From: Bacillota bacterium
Lineage (GTDB): Bacteria > Bacillota > Clostridia > Acetivibrionales > DSM-1351
NCBI GenBank assembly: GCA_023393115.1
Contig: JAEWMS010000052.1
Location: forward strand, 22,645 to 86,644
Direction of reading: 5' to 3'
Length of the DNA stretch: 64,000 nucleotides
Position 1 is the first letter of the stretch. Every line of letters starts with the position of its first letter. The notes beneath the pieces were generated by a model. The model saw nothing but the letters and a program-made list of their open reading frames with translations. It searched no databases and was not told where the DNA came from. Of this stretch, positions 51,268 to 60,605 are shown one piece after another. A program made the translations under genes and the position numbers.

Positions 51268-52296
51268 GTGGATTTAAAGGAGTTTGACTACTATTTACCC
51301 GAAGAACTTATAGCTCAGCATCCATTGGAAAAAAGAGATATGTCGAGATTAATGGTGCTGGACAGAGAAACGGGAGAAATTAATCATAAATTGTTCAAAG
51401 ATGTTGTAGATTACTTTAGTGAGGGCGACTGTCTGGTATTAAATAATACTAGAGTAATACCTGCAAGACTTCTTGGTGAAAAGGAAGGCAGCGGAGGGAA
51501 AATAGAGTTTGTACTTCTGAAAAGGGTCAGCGGAGACAACTGGGAGGTAATTCTCAGGCCGGGTAAAAAAGCAAAGCCCGGAGCACGGTTCATTTTTGGT
51601 AACGGAGAGCTTAAGGCCGAAATACTTGAGGTGCTGGAGGAAGGAAACAGGCTTGTAAGGTTCATATACAAAGGCGTCTTTGAGGAGATATTAGATAAGG
51701 TAGGGATAATGCCTCTGCCGCCGTATATTACCGAAAAGCTGGAAGATCCTGAACGGTATCAGACTGTCTATGCAAAATATAATGGTTCGGCGGCGGCACC
51801 CACTGCTGGTCTGCATTTTACGCAGGAACTGCTGCAAACCTTAAAAAATAAAGGAGTGACCATCGCATATGTTATGCTTCATGTGGGGCTTGGCACCTTT
51901 AGACCGGTTAAGGTTGAAGACATTACCCAGCATAAAATGCACTCAGAATATTATTCTATCGGCCAGGAAGCCTGCGATGCAATTAACACAGCCAAAAGAA
52001 ACGGAAAGAAGGTAGTTGCTGTAGGGACAACCAGCTGCAGAGTGCTGGAAACTGTGGGGAACAAAAATGAAGGTAAACTCATTCCCTCTGATGGTTGGAC
52101 TGATATATTTATTTATCCGGGCTATAGCTTTAAAATTGTGGACAGGCTTATTACAAATTTCCATTTACCTGAGTCAACATTAATAATGCTGGTAAGCTCT
52201 CTGGCCGGAAGGGAAAAGGTTTTAAATGCCTATGAGGTTGCAGTCAGGGAACGCTACAGATTTTTCAGCTTTGGTGACGCAATGTTTATTAAATGA
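51268..52296 (+). CDS. queA: tRNA preQ1(34) S-adenosylmethionine ribosyltransferase-isomerase
   Basis: A 342-residue enzyme. Family hallmarks are FDYYLPEELIAQHPLEKRDMSR-type N-terminus, LVLNNTRVIPARL, and the signature GSAAAPTAGLHFT. It moves the ribose of SAM onto preQ1 at tRNA position 34, giving epoxyqueuosine. The start is GTG 51268, placed by TTGGAGG and the family N-terminus. tgt follows after 34 bp, so the last two DNA-encoded queuosine steps before QueG/QueH are co-expressed. Confidence 0.95.
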   Translation: MDLKEFDYYLPEELIAQHPLEKRDMSRLMVLDRETGEINHKLFKDVVDYFSEGDCLVLNNTRVIPARLLGEKEGSGGKIEFVLLKRVSGDNWEVILRPGKKAKPGARFIFGNGELKAEILEVLEEGNRLVRFIYKGVFEEILDKVGIMPLPPYITEKLEDPERYQTVYAKYNGSAAAPTAGLHFTQELLQTLKNKGVTIAYVMLHVGLGTFRPVKVEDITQHKMHSEYYSIGQEACDAINTAKRNGKKVVAVGTTSCRVLETVGNKNEGKLIPSDGWTDIFIYPGYSFKIVDRLITNFHLPESTLIMLVSSLAGREKVLNAYEVAVRERYRFFSFGDAMFIK

Positions 52297-52330
52297 TAGA
52301 TAAAATAACAAATACGGAAGGAATATAAAT

Positions 52331-53455
52331 ATGGCAGCAGTTACTTACGAATTGATAAAAACCTGTAAGCAGACCGGAGCAAGACTGGGCAGGGTTCATA
52401 CTCCTCACGGCTCCATTGACACTCCGGTATTCATGCCTGTTGGTACGCTGGCTACCGTTAAAGGAATGTCGCCGGAGGAATTAAAGGAAATCGAGGCAAA
52501 AATCATTTTAAGCAATACCTATCACTGCTATCTCAGACCCGGTCAGGATATAGTAAAGCAGGCCGGCGGTCTTCATGGATTTATGAACTGGGACAGGCCA
52601 ATACTTACAGACAGTGGCGGATTTCAGGTATTCAGTCTTAGCGGCTTGAGAAAAATTACCGAAGAAGGCGTAACCTTCAGATCACATATAGACGGTTCAA
52701 AACACATTTTCACACCTGAGTCGGTTATGGGAATAGAAAACGACCTTGGGGCAGACATAATAATGGCTTTTGATGAATGTGCTCCTTATCCTGCAGAATA
52801 TGATTACGTTAAGAAATCCATGGAAAGAACCACCCGTTGGGCAAAAAGATGCAAGGATGCTCATACAAATACAGAAAAACAGTCCTTGTTCGGCATTATT
52901 CAGGGTGGAATGTACAAGGATTTGAGAATAGAAAGTGCAAAGCAGCTCAATGAACTGGAATTTCCGGGGTATGCAATTGGAGGACTAAGTGTAGGCGAGC
53001 CTGCTGAACTTATGTATGAGGTTTTGGATTACACTGCCCCGTTGATGCCTGCAGACAAACCAAGATATCTGATGGGTGTCGGTTCTCCTGACTATTTAAT
53101 AGAAGGAGCAATCAGGGGTATAGATATGTTTGATTGTGTACTTCCCACCCGAATAGGCCGAAATGGAACAGTAATGACAAGTCAGGGCAGGGTAATAATT
53201 CGTGATGCCAAATATGCCAGAGACTTTTCAAAATTGGACCCTGAATGCGACTGCTATGTATGTCGTAACTATTCAAGAGCGTATATAAGACATTTGCTTA
53301 AATGCGGTGAGCTGTTGGGGTTAAGATTGACCACCTGGCACAACTTATATTTCTTAATTAACTTGATGAAACAGGTAAGACAGGCTATAATTGATGATAG
53401 ATTGGGTAGTTTCAGAGATCATTTCTATTATAAATATGGCTACTCAAAGAACTAA
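52331..53455 (+). CDS. tgt: tRNA-guanine transglycosylase
   Basis: A 374-residue enzyme. It has DSGGFQVFSLSGLRKI with the catalytic Asp, FDECAPYPA, GGLSVGEP, and the base-exchange region VLPTRIGRNG with the nucleophilic Asp just before it (FDCVLPTR). The zinc site is CDCYVCRNYSRAYIRHL. It exchanges guanine 34 for preQ1 in GUN-anticodon tRNAs. It is in the queA-tgt-yajC order found widely in bacteria. Confidence 0.95.
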   Translation: MAAVTYELIKTCKQTGARLGRVHTPHGSIDTPVFMPVGTLATVKGMSPEELKEIEAKIILSNTYHCYLRPGQDIVKQAGGLHGFMNWDRPILTDSGGFQVFSLSGLRKITEEGVTFRSHIDGSKHIFTPESVMGIENDLGADIIMAFDECAPYPAEYDYVKKSMERTTRWAKRCKDAHTNTEKQSLFGIIQGGMYKDLRIESAKQLNELEFPGYAIGGLSVGEPAELMYEVLDYTAPLMPADKPRYLMGVGSPDYLIEGAIRGIDMFDCVLPTRIGRNGTVMTSQGRVIIRDAKYARDFSKLDPECDCYVCRNYSRAYIRHLLKCGELLGLRLTTWHNLYFLINLMKQVRQAIIDDRLGSFRDHFYYKYGYSKN

Positions 53456-53524
53456 AACTGAACAATATGGATTAATACAGTAAAGCTGTGTTAAATATAA
53501 AAATTAAACGGAGGTTTATAATTT

Positions 53525-53803
53525 ATGGAACAAACACTGGTTGGATTTATCTTACCAATGGTATTGGTATTCGGACTTATGTATGTAATGCTTATTCTTC
53601 CACAAAAGAAAAAAGAAAAGAAGACAAAAGAGATGCTTAATTCCTTGCAGGTAGGATGGGATGTTACATCAATAGGCGGAATTACTGGAAAAATAGTTAA
53701 TATTAAAGATGATGAAATAACCATCGAAACCAGCGTAGAAAAGACTAAGATTGTTGTTAAGAGATGGGCAATAAAGGATGTTGTTAAGCCTGTAGAAGCC
53801 TAA
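53525..53803 (+). CDS. yajC: Sec translocase accessory protein YajC
   Basis: A 92-residue protein: a single N-terminal membrane helix (about 7-24), the LPQKKKEKKTKEML basic stretch, then a cytoplasmic beta domain (GGITGKIVNIKDDEITIET). YajC associates with SecDF and helps protein export. ACGGAGG precedes ATG 53525. It lies downstream of tgt as in many genomes. Confidence 0.92.
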   Translation: MEQTLVGFILPMVLVFGLMYVMLILPQKKKEKKTKEMLNSLQVGWDVTSIGGITGKIVNIKDDEITIETSVEKTKIVVKRWAIKDVVKPVEA

Positions 53804-53907
53804 TAAATTTAACAGATAATTTATATTACAGCTTGTTCTAAGCAGCTTGCCTCAAAAATAAAATATATAAAGAATTAATATATTTTATTTTTGGAGGTAC
53901 AATCAAT

Positions 53908-54312
53908 ATGGCCGGACAGACATCTGGAATAAAAAAGCAGCTGGATGAACATGTAAATTTCCTAAGGGTAATTAAGGGTTTAATTTTATCATTTCTCATA
54001 ACTCTTCCATGTTTTCTTGGCTTCGCTTTATTTTTGACTTACACGGATTTTCCTGAAAAATATACTTTCATTGTGGTACTAATAACTACTATAATTAGTG
54101 TTTTGGCAGCGTCCGCTTACTCCACCAAAAATGTTAGAAGTAAAGGTTGGATAAATGGTTGTGCTGTTGGAGTCTTATATGTGGCAGTACTTTATCTTGC
54201 CAGCAGTATAGTTTTCATGAATTTTGCAGTTGATGTACAGGTACTTCTGACCGTAATAATAGGTGCCATAGTAGGCTGTCTGGGCGGAATATTTGGAATC
54301 AATCTCCGTTAG
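53908..54312 (+). CDS. TIGR04086 family membrane protein
   Basis: A 134-residue protein with four hydrophobic helices and a GAIVGCLGGIFGINL end. This matches the Clostridial TIGR04086 family, typically found next to the SCIFF peptide gene or yajC. Function is unknown. GGAGG precedes ATG 53908. The SCIFF gene starts 108 bp downstream. Confidence 0.85.
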   Translation: MAGQTSGIKKQLDEHVNFLRVIKGLILSFLITLPCFLGFALFLTYTDFPEKYTFIVVLITTIISVLAASAYSTKNVRSKGWINGCAVGVLYVAVLYLASSIVFMNFAVDVQVLLTVIIGAIVGCLGGIFGINLR

Positions 54313-54419
54313 GTTTGTTAACAATATTAACGGTACTATAGCTTTACAAATTATACCTTTTCAAACCATTTGAAATATGCTATAATCTGCTAAGAAAATT
54401 AATAGGGGGGACTAAAGAG

Positions 54420-54560
54420 ATGAAACACATTAAGACAATAAACAGCGCTACATTAAAAGAAAGTCTTTCTCATGGTGGCTGTGGAGAATGTCAGACTTCA
54501 TGTCAGTCAGCATGCAAAACATCATGTACTGTTGCAAACCAAAGCTGCGAAAAGAAGTAA
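54420..54560 (+). CDS. scfA: SCIFF ranthipeptide precursor
   Basis: A 46-residue peptide: MKHIKTINSATLKESLSHGG leader followed by a core with exactly six Cys at 21, 24, 28, 32, 36 and 43. This is the SCIFF (six cysteines in forty-five) pattern, nearly universal in Clostridia. The radical SAM maturase makes Cys-to-Thr-type thioether crosslinks. A GGGGGG purine tract lies just upstream. A small hairpin with T-run (about 54594-54633) follows before the maturase. The biological role of the mature peptide is debated (quorum-sensing has been proposed). Confidence 0.95.
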   Translation: MKHIKTINSATLKESLSHGGCGECQTSCQSACKTSCTVANQSCEKK

Positions 54561-54662
54561 TGAACATAAGATTATTTTTGAATATTAGATCATAAAGGTG
54601 AAAGGTGTTTACTCAAACACTTTTCACTTTTTTATGGAGAAACCCGTAGATTGGAGTTAAAA

Positions 54663-56006
54663 ATGATTCACAAGTACAAAATGTATGATACAAACATTGT
54701 CATGGATATAAACAGCGGAGCAGTCCATGTTTTTGATGATACTGCTTATGATGTTGTTGATTTCTATAAGACCATGAGTAAAGAGCAGATTTTGGAAACC
54801 TTAAAGACTAAATATGATGAACAGGATATAACAGACGCTTACAGTGAGGTTTCAGACCTGGAATCACAGGGATTGCTTTTTAGTGAGGATTCATATTCCG
54901 ATGCTATAGCCAACTGGGAAAGAAAGCCTGTAGTTAAGGCCTTATGCTTACATATCTGCCATGACTGCAATTTGCGCTGCAAGTACTGTTTTGCCTCAAC
55001 AGGCAGTTTTGGCGGGCATAGAACCATGATGGATGCTGAAACCGGTAAAAAGGCCATTGATTTTCTAATTGAAAAGTCAGTGGGAAGGCGCAATCTGGAG
55101 GTAGACTTCTTTGGAGGGGAGCCTCTTATGAACTTTGGTGTAGTAAAGGAAATAGTTGAGTACGCGAGAATCAGAGAGAAGGAAACTGGTAAGAATTTCA
55201 GATTTACAATAACAACAAATGCATTATTATTAAATGAAGACAATAAAGAATTCATTAATAAGAATATGCATAATGTGGTCCTAAGTATTGATGGAAGATC
55301 TGAAACCAATGACAGAATGAGACCGAGAATTGACGGCACGGGAACATATAACAACATCCTTCCCAAAATAAAGGATATGGCTGAGTCCAGAGATCAGGAT
55401 AATTATTATGTAAGAGGTACATTTACCAGAGAAAATCTTGATTTTTCAGAGGATGTTCTTCATTTGGCAGACCTTGGTTTTAAGCAGGTTTCAGTTGAAC
55501 CGGTAGTGGCCGCGAAAGATTCCGGCTACGATATACGGGAACAAGACCTGGAGAAGCTTTATCAAGAATATGAGAAACTTGCTTATGAATATGTAAAGAG
55601 GGGAAAGGAAGGCAATGGTTTTAATTTCTTTCACTTTATGATAGATCTTCAGCAGGGGCCTTGTGTCATTAAAAGACTTGGTGGTTGCGGTTCAGGTCAT
55701 GAGTATCTGGCTGTAACTCCTGAAGGTGACCTTTATCCATGTCATCAGTTTGTTGGAGATGAAAAATTCAAAATGGGTAATGTTCACCAGGGCGAGTTTA
55801 ATACAAGCTTCCAGAAAGATTTTCAGAAGTCAAATGTATATACAAAGCAGGATTGCCTGGAGTGCTGGGCCAAATTTTATTGCAGCGGTGGCTGTGCAGC
55901 AAATGCTTATCAATTTAATAACGACATCAATGTTCCGTACAAAATAGGTTGTGAACTTGAAAAGAAAAGAGTCGAATGCGCTATCTGGATTAAGACTCAA
56001 GAATAG
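54663..56006 (+). CDS. scfB: SCIFF thioether maturase (radical SAM, SPASM)
   Basis: A 447-residue enzyme. A peptide-binding RRE-like N-terminus (about 1-80) is followed by the radical SAM motif C102-x3-C106-x2-C109 (CNLRCKYC). The C-terminal SPASM domain has Cys-rich segments (GGCGSGHEY, PCHQF, CLECWAKFYCSGGC) for auxiliary clusters. It is the orthologue of the Clostridium thermocellum CteB class. ATG 54663 is preferred to TTG 54651. It is placed 102 bp after the SCIFF gene. Confidence 0.93.
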   Translation: MIHKYKMYDTNIVMDINSGAVHVFDDTAYDVVDFYKTMSKEQILETLKTKYDEQDITDAYSEVSDLESQGLLFSEDSYSDAIANWERKPVVKALCLHICHDCNLRCKYCFASTGSFGGHRTMMDAETGKKAIDFLIEKSVGRRNLEVDFFGGEPLMNFGVVKEIVEYARIREKETGKNFRFTITTNALLLNEDNKEFINKNMHNVVLSIDGRSETNDRMRPRIDGTGTYNNILPKIKDMAESRDQDNYYVRGTFTRENLDFSEDVLHLADLGFKQVSVEPVVAAKDSGYDIREQDLEKLYQEYEKLAYEYVKRGKEGNGFNFFHFMIDLQQGPCVIKRLGGCGSGHEYLAVTPEGDLYPCHQFVGDEKFKMGNVHQGEFNTSFQKDFQKSNVYTKQDCLECWAKFYCSGGCAANAYQFNNDINVPYKIGCELEKKRVECAIWIKTQE

Positions 56007-56020
56007 AAGGGGTAAACATT

Positions 56021-56521
56021 GTGATTAGAGATTTTAACAACATTACACCAAAAATTGATGCAACTGCCTTTGTGGCGCCGAACAGCACTGTAATAGGAGA
56101 TGTTGTATTGGGAGAAAATACTACTGTATGGTACAACGCAGTTTTGAGAGGGGACATCGAAAGTATAGTTGTAGGTGACAACACCAACATACAGGAGGGC
56201 TGTATACTTCATTGCAAGAAAGGTGCGGATGTAAAAATAGGCTCACATGTTACTGTTGGACATGGTGCTATTTTACACAGCTGCCATATAGGTAATAATA
56301 CACTTATTGGAATGGGAGCAATAGTGCTTGATGATTCAGTTGTAGGAAATAATTGCCTGGTCGCGGCTGGAAGTGTTGTAACTCCCAGAACAAAAATACC
56401 TGATGGCAGTTTGATAGCCGGAAGTCCTGCTGTTGTAAAGAGAGTATTATCCGAGCAGGAAATTGAAGAAATTAAACACAATGCTAACGAGTATATAAAT
56501 CTGTTGAAATACTACAAATAA
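56021..56521 (+). CDS. Gamma-class carbonic anhydrase-like protein
   Basis: A 166-residue left-handed beta-helix with hexapeptide repeats (IGDVVLGENTTVWYNAVLRG, IGNNTLIGMGAIVLDD). The three metal-binding His are at about 64, 81 and 86 (ILHC, VGHGAILH). Members hydrate CO2 or have acquired other roles, and many bacterial copies are untested. The start is GTG 56021 behind AAGGGG, 14 bp after the SCIFF maturase, so it may be co-transcribed. Confidence 0.9.
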   Translation: MIRDFNNITPKIDATAFVAPNSTVIGDVVLGENTTVWYNAVLRGDIESIVVGDNTNIQEGCILHCKKGADVKIGSHVTVGHGAILHSCHIGNNTLIGMGAIVLDDSVVGNNCLVAAGSVVTPRTKIPDGSLIAGSPAVVKRVLSEQEIEEIKHNANEYINLLKYYK

Positions 56522-56782
56522 GTATGAAATACTGAATTACAGCACTCATCTGCACAGTGTAAGACTATATTTGTTAAATTTTGTAGTGTTAACATATTTT
56601 TCTCGAAATAAGTTGTAAATTTCTAGTGAATTAAGTGATTAATTTATTGACTAGCATTTTTCTTAGATATATAATGGCGTAGTGGAATGAATCTTTGCCG
56701 CTTTTACAGTCTGCAAAATCAATCCTTATTTTATGCAGAAAATTCTAGATTCATTACTAAACTTAAGGGGGAATTCTTTCAA

Positions 56783-58141
56783 ATGAGAGCAAGCAACGCG
56801 GTTAAATTTTTCTCGATATTAATTATCACCGGAATTTTAACCTGGATAGCAGCTTTTGGTTCTATTCTGGGATTTGATATACGAGGTATTCGTGACATCC
56901 GTACGGGTATTGATATTCAAGGTGGAGTAGATGCAAAGCTATATGCAGTTACTGAGGATGGAAAAGTACCATCACAGGAAGACCTTGAAGCAGCAAAATA
57001 TACTATAGGTAAAAGACTTGATTCAAAGAATATTTTTGACAGAGTTTTAACTACGGATGCTCAAAAAGGTTATATTCTGGTACAGATACCTCACAAAAAA
57101 GGTGAAAAGTTTGACCCTCAGAAATCAATTGAGGAAATTGGAAAGACTGCACTTTTAACCTTCCAGGAAGTTGATAAGAGCAAGGTTGATGAAAACGGAA
57201 AATTTATTCCGGCAGACCCAACCAAGGAAGATGAGAAGAAAAGAATAATCTTGCAGGGTACCGATATCGTTGATGCAACCACAGAACCTTCGCAGGAAGG
57301 CGCCGGTTTTGTAGTAGCACTTAAGTTATCGGACGAAGGTTCAAAGAAATTCGCTGAAGCTACAGCAAGACTCGTAAACGAACCTATCGCAATATATATG
57401 GATAATGAGCAGATCAGTGCACCTGTTGTTTCTCAGGCAATCACCGGAGGTTCTGCAATAATAACACTAAATGGAACACCTGTTGACCAACAGAAAGATG
57501 AAGCCAAGGAGTTGGCAGGACTTATTAAGTCCGGTGCTCTACCCTTCAAGCTAGAAGCTAAGCAAGTACAGAATATAAGCCCTATGCTTGGTTCAAATGC
57601 ACTTGCTGTAAGCGTAGATGCTCTCGTAGTTGCTTTGATTTTAATTTGTGTATATATTACTATTTACTATAGATTACCTGGACTAATAGCAAGTATTGCA
57701 TTATTCCTCCATACAATTCTTGAGTTATTAGCATTATCCTGGACAGGTCTAACAGTTACCTTGCCTGGTATTGCTGGTATTATCCTTACAATTGGTATGG
57801 GTGTTGATGCCAATGTAGTTATTTTTGAAAGAATTAAGGAAGAAATTAGAAGCGGAAAGACTCTTAGATCAGCTATTGATGTTGGTTTTAAGAGAGCGTT
57901 TACTGCTGTACTTGATGGTAATGTAACAACCCTTATTGCGGGTGCCGTTTTGTGGAAATTCGGTACAGGCCCTATACAGAGCTTTGCATATACTTTGATC
58001 ATAGGTGTTGTTTTGAGCTTTATAACAGCTGTAACTGCAACCAGAATAATGCTGAAGGCTGTAGCAGATATGGATATAGCTAAGCATCCCTGGCTTTATG
58101 GTGTAAAGAAAAAGTTGAAGGAGGGAAATGCAAATGCCTAA
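56783..58141 (+). CDS. secD: Protein export membrane protein SecD
   Basis: A 452-residue protein with one N-terminal helix, an extracytoplasmic domain (DIRTGIDIQGGVDAKL and the D2 motif LKLSDEGSKKFAEAT) and five C-terminal helices with GMGVDANVVIFERIKEE. SecDF uses the proton gradient to pull exported proteins from SecYEG. AGGGGGA precedes ATG 56783. secF overlaps its end by 8 bp. In Firmicutes such as Bacillus SecDF is fused; here the genes are separate. Confidence 0.95.
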   Translation: MRASNAVKFFSILIITGILTWIAAFGSILGFDIRGIRDIRTGIDIQGGVDAKLYAVTEDGKVPSQEDLEAAKYTIGKRLDSKNIFDRVLTTDAQKGYILVQIPHKKGEKFDPQKSIEEIGKTALLTFQEVDKSKVDENGKFIPADPTKEDEKKRIILQGTDIVDATTEPSQEGAGFVVALKLSDEGSKKFAEATARLVNEPIAIYMDNEQISAPVVSQAITGGSAIITLNGTPVDQQKDEAKELAGLIKSGALPFKLEAKQVQNISPMLGSNALAVSVDALVVALILICVYITIYYRLPGLIASIALFLHTILELLALSWTGLTVTLPGIAGIILTIGMGVDANVVIFERIKEEIRSGKTLRSAIDVGFKRAFTAVLDGNVTTLIAGAVLWKFGTGPIQSFAYTLIIGVVLSFITAVTATRIMLKAVADMDIAKHPWLYGVKKKLKEGNANA

Positions 58142-59105
58142 TATAAATCTATACAGTAAAAGATATATTTTCTTTATCCTTTCTGCAATAATTTTATTAT
58201 CAGGGGTCATTGCCTTTTTTACAATGGGTTTTGAGCTTGATATTCAGTTCCAGGGAGGAACTGTTATCGAAATGAGAGCTAACGACAATACCTTTACTGA
58301 TACCAATGTTCAGGATATAACCTCAAAAGTCAATGAACTGGTTGAGCAGACAATAAATAAATCTTCAATGGTACAGAAAACATCATCTTATGATATTGAA
58401 ACAAATTCAACCTTTGATGTCATAAAGATTAGCATAGGTAGTGCTGAAACTCTTACAAGTGAAGAGATAGTCAGTGTGGAAAATGCCGTCGTTAAAGAGC
58501 TCAATCTTACGGCTAAAGAACCTGTTATAAATGAAGAAAGTGTTGAACCTTTCATTGGTAAGGAAATTAGTCAGAATGGTATAAAAGCCGTTTTAATTGC
58601 AGCTGTTCTTATTATACTGTACATCTGGTGGAGATTTAAACTGGTGTCAGGACTATCAGCCGGTGTATTCGGTGTTGTTGGACTTCTCCATGATATAGGT
58701 GTAATGATCACAGTTTACCTGATATTCAGAATTCCTGTAAATGATTCATTCATTGCGGCATTGCTTACAATATTCGGATTCTCAATGAATGATACTGTTA
58801 TTATCTACGATAGAATCAGAGAAAATACCAGATTGTTAAGAAAGGTACCATTCCCTGAACTCGTTAATACCAGTGTTATTCAGACTTTAAACAGATCAAT
58901 AAATACAACAGTAACTGTTATGATGGCGGTTATCACTGTATATATTTTCGCATCAGTAAATAACATTGAGTCCATTAAGGAATTCAGCTTCCCAATGATT
59001 ATTGGTCTGGTCAGCGGTACCTATTCAACAATATTTATAACAACTCCGTTGTGGGTAATGTTCAAGGAACACCAGAAGAAAGCAAAAGCTGTAAAGGCAT
59101 CATAA
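58134..59105 (+). CDS. secF: Protein export membrane protein SecF
   Basis: A 323-residue partner of SecD: one N-terminal helix, the short extracytoplasmic domain (LDIQFQGGTVIEMRA) and five helices with FGFSMNDTVIIYDRIREN. ATG 58134 has AGGAGGG 8 bp upstream, a better spacing than ATG 58128 (2 bp). The start overlaps the secD stop, so the two subunits are translationally coupled. A strong terminator follows. Confidence 0.95.
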   Translation: MPNINLYSKRYIFFILSAIILLSGVIAFFTMGFELDIQFQGGTVIEMRANDNTFTDTNVQDITSKVNELVEQTINKSSMVQKTSSYDIETNSTFDVIKISIGSAETLTSEEIVSVENAVVKELNLTAKEPVINEESVEPFIGKEISQNGIKAVLIAAVLIILYIWWRFKLVSGLSAGVFGVVGLLHDIGVMITVYLIFRIPVNDSFIAALLTIFGFSMNDTVIIYDRIRENTRLLRKVPFPELVNTSVIQTLNRSINTTVTVMMAVITVYIFASVNNIESIKEFSFPMIIGLVSGTYSTIFITTPLWVMFKEHQKKAKAVKAS

Positions 59106-59161
59106 TCTGTGAGAAAAGCAGAATGAAAATTTGTAATAAAAGAACTAATTTGGTTAATAAA

Positions 59162-59192
59162 AAACCAGGGGCGTCGAGGGCCCCTGGTTTTT
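59162..59192 (+). terminator. Terminator of the secDF operon
   Basis: AACCAGGGGC pairs with GCCCCTGGTT (59179-59188), then a T-run. Confidence 0.88.
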
Positions 59193-59216
59193 TATTAATT
59201 ATTAATTATTAATTAT
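59191..59216. repeat. 7-bp microsatellite
   Basis: TTATTAA repeated 3.7 times just after the secDF terminator; simple-sequence repeat with no gene effect visible. Confidence 0.8.
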
Positions 59217-59305
59217 TCATTCATTGAACAAAAATAAAAGAACCTGCTGTGAGGTATAACCCTCTAGAGGTTCTATATCTTATTTGCTTAATTTGTCTCG
59301 AAAAA

Positions 59306-59605
59306 TCATTGTTTTGAACTCTTCTTAATAATAATATCAATTACCAACGAAGCAATTATAAATTCAGCCATAACAAAAATGCTGTTGGTTATAAGAGTTG
59401 TTGTAGTGAATTCAAATACGCTGCTGAAATTATTGTTCGTCTTGTTGATAACAAACAATACAGTACCTATGGCTAATAATGCTAAAGTAGCCGGAGTAGC
59501 ATATTTCAGCATTTTTTTCGGGAATTCTGCCATGTCACAAATTGCAGAATTCATAAGCTTAATAACGTTATACTTTGTTGATCTGTTAGTTTGCTTGTTT
59601 TCCAT
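59306..59605 (-). CDS. Small membrane protein, unknown
   Basis: A 99-residue protein with two hydrophobic helices (about 40-58 and 72-92) and a Lys-rich C-terminus. I do not recognise a family. The GGGGGC purine-rich stretch upstream of ATG 59605 is a usable ribosome site. It is convergent with secF. Confidence 0.6.
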   Translation of the reverse strand: MENKQTNRSTKYNVIKLMNSAICDMAEFPKKMLKYATPATLALLAIGTVLFVINKTNNNFSSVFEFTTTTLITNSIFVMAEFIIASLVIDIIIKKSSKQ

Positions 59606-59983
59606 GTAATGCCCCCTGATAATAGAATATAAATAAAAATGGAATACCTCAATTTTTGATATTTTTTGTAATATATAAGGTAAAATAATATTTTTAAGTC
59701 GAAAATTAATATTTTAACCAATGTGTTATAAACTTGGTGTAAAAAATGACTTGGTTCACGTAAAATATTAACACCCATAGCGGTTAAATTCAATGTAAAT
59801 AATTGATAATATTTCATACTTCGACATCATAATTACAGACTTTGGAGTTATTTATGTTAAGTAGTCGAATTAACTAAAAACTTTTGTGTAGATGAATAGT
59901 AAGGCAATATATTATAATAACGCATGTAGGACAAATGGTGACTAATTATATACGTGCCAAAGTACTTGATTGGAGTAGACAAA
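59606..59983. other. Intergenic region before the DUF6514 gene
   Basis: About 380 bp of very AT-rich DNA between divergent genes with no gene seen and no recognisable RNA. The last part leads into leader copy 5. Confidence 0.5.
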
Positions 59984-60066
59984 AATTAATTACATTTTGT
60001 GGCTGCTAATACGTCTCAAAGCAATTAAGGCGTCAAAGCCACAATTGGCTTGGGGAGGTTAATATG
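59984..60066 (+). repeat. Dispersed leader element, copy 5 (DUF6514 gene)
   Basis: ATTAATTACATTTTGTGGCT, then a long middle (CGTCTCAAAGCAATTAAGGC) and AGCCACA closing on TGTGGCT, then GGGGAGGTTAATATG at the gene start. The middle is more diverged than in copies 3 and 4 but the two ends are kept. Confidence 0.7.
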
Positions 60067-60345
60067 GAACTAGTCTGTTCAAAGAAACTTGAAATCAATG
60101 AGGCTGTGCAGTACGATTGTAAGGAACTTAATCTTGATTACTATTTAGTATCTTGTGAAACTGACAATTCATATACATATGGAATTCAGATAAACTTGAC
60201 TAAAGACAGCGGTGAATCGGAAACAGCGGTTATAAATGACGTTCTACCTTCAAAGGCTCATACAATGGAGATTATAAACCTTATGTACAAGAATTCTGTT
60301 ACTCCTGTTAGTGCAAAGGATGTAATATATGACTGTATAGCCTGA
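60064..60345 (+). CDS. DUF6514 family protein
   Basis: A 93-residue protein matching DUF6514 of Clostridia (YDCKELNLDYYLVSCETDNSYTYG, then DVLPSKAHTMEIINLMYKNSVTP). The family is a small single-domain protein, often near sporulation or replication genes, with no known function. The start follows GGGGAGGTTAATATG of leader copy 5. A terminator follows 22 bp after the stop. Confidence 0.85.
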   Translation: MELVCSKKLEINEAVQYDCKELNLDYYLVSCETDNSYTYGIQINLTKDSGESETAVINDVLPSKAHTMEIINLMYKNSVTPVSAKDVIYDCIA

Positions 60346-60366
60346 TAAAATTACATATTAATTATA

Positions 60367-60424
60367 TAAAAAGTATACTTTAAGGTCTATTGAAGAAATA
60401 TTCCTTTGAGTATACTTTTTTTAT
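60367..60424 (+). terminator. Terminator of the DUF6514 gene
   Basis: AAAAAGTATACTTTAAGG pairs with CCTTTGAGTATACTTTTT, giving a long stem with T-run. Confidence 0.85.
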
Positions 60425-60605
60425 TAAAAAAGAAGGAATATTAATAATAATGTCGAACAATTATTAAGTCAATTACTCTCGGATAATAATATCATGAGGT
60501 TCTGGTGTAATTGACAGAAGTTTTGTTAGTAAAAATAAATAGCGGCAAATATGTTTATAATATTTGGTAAGTTGATTATCAAATCAGATTGGAATGTAGT
60601 GCATA

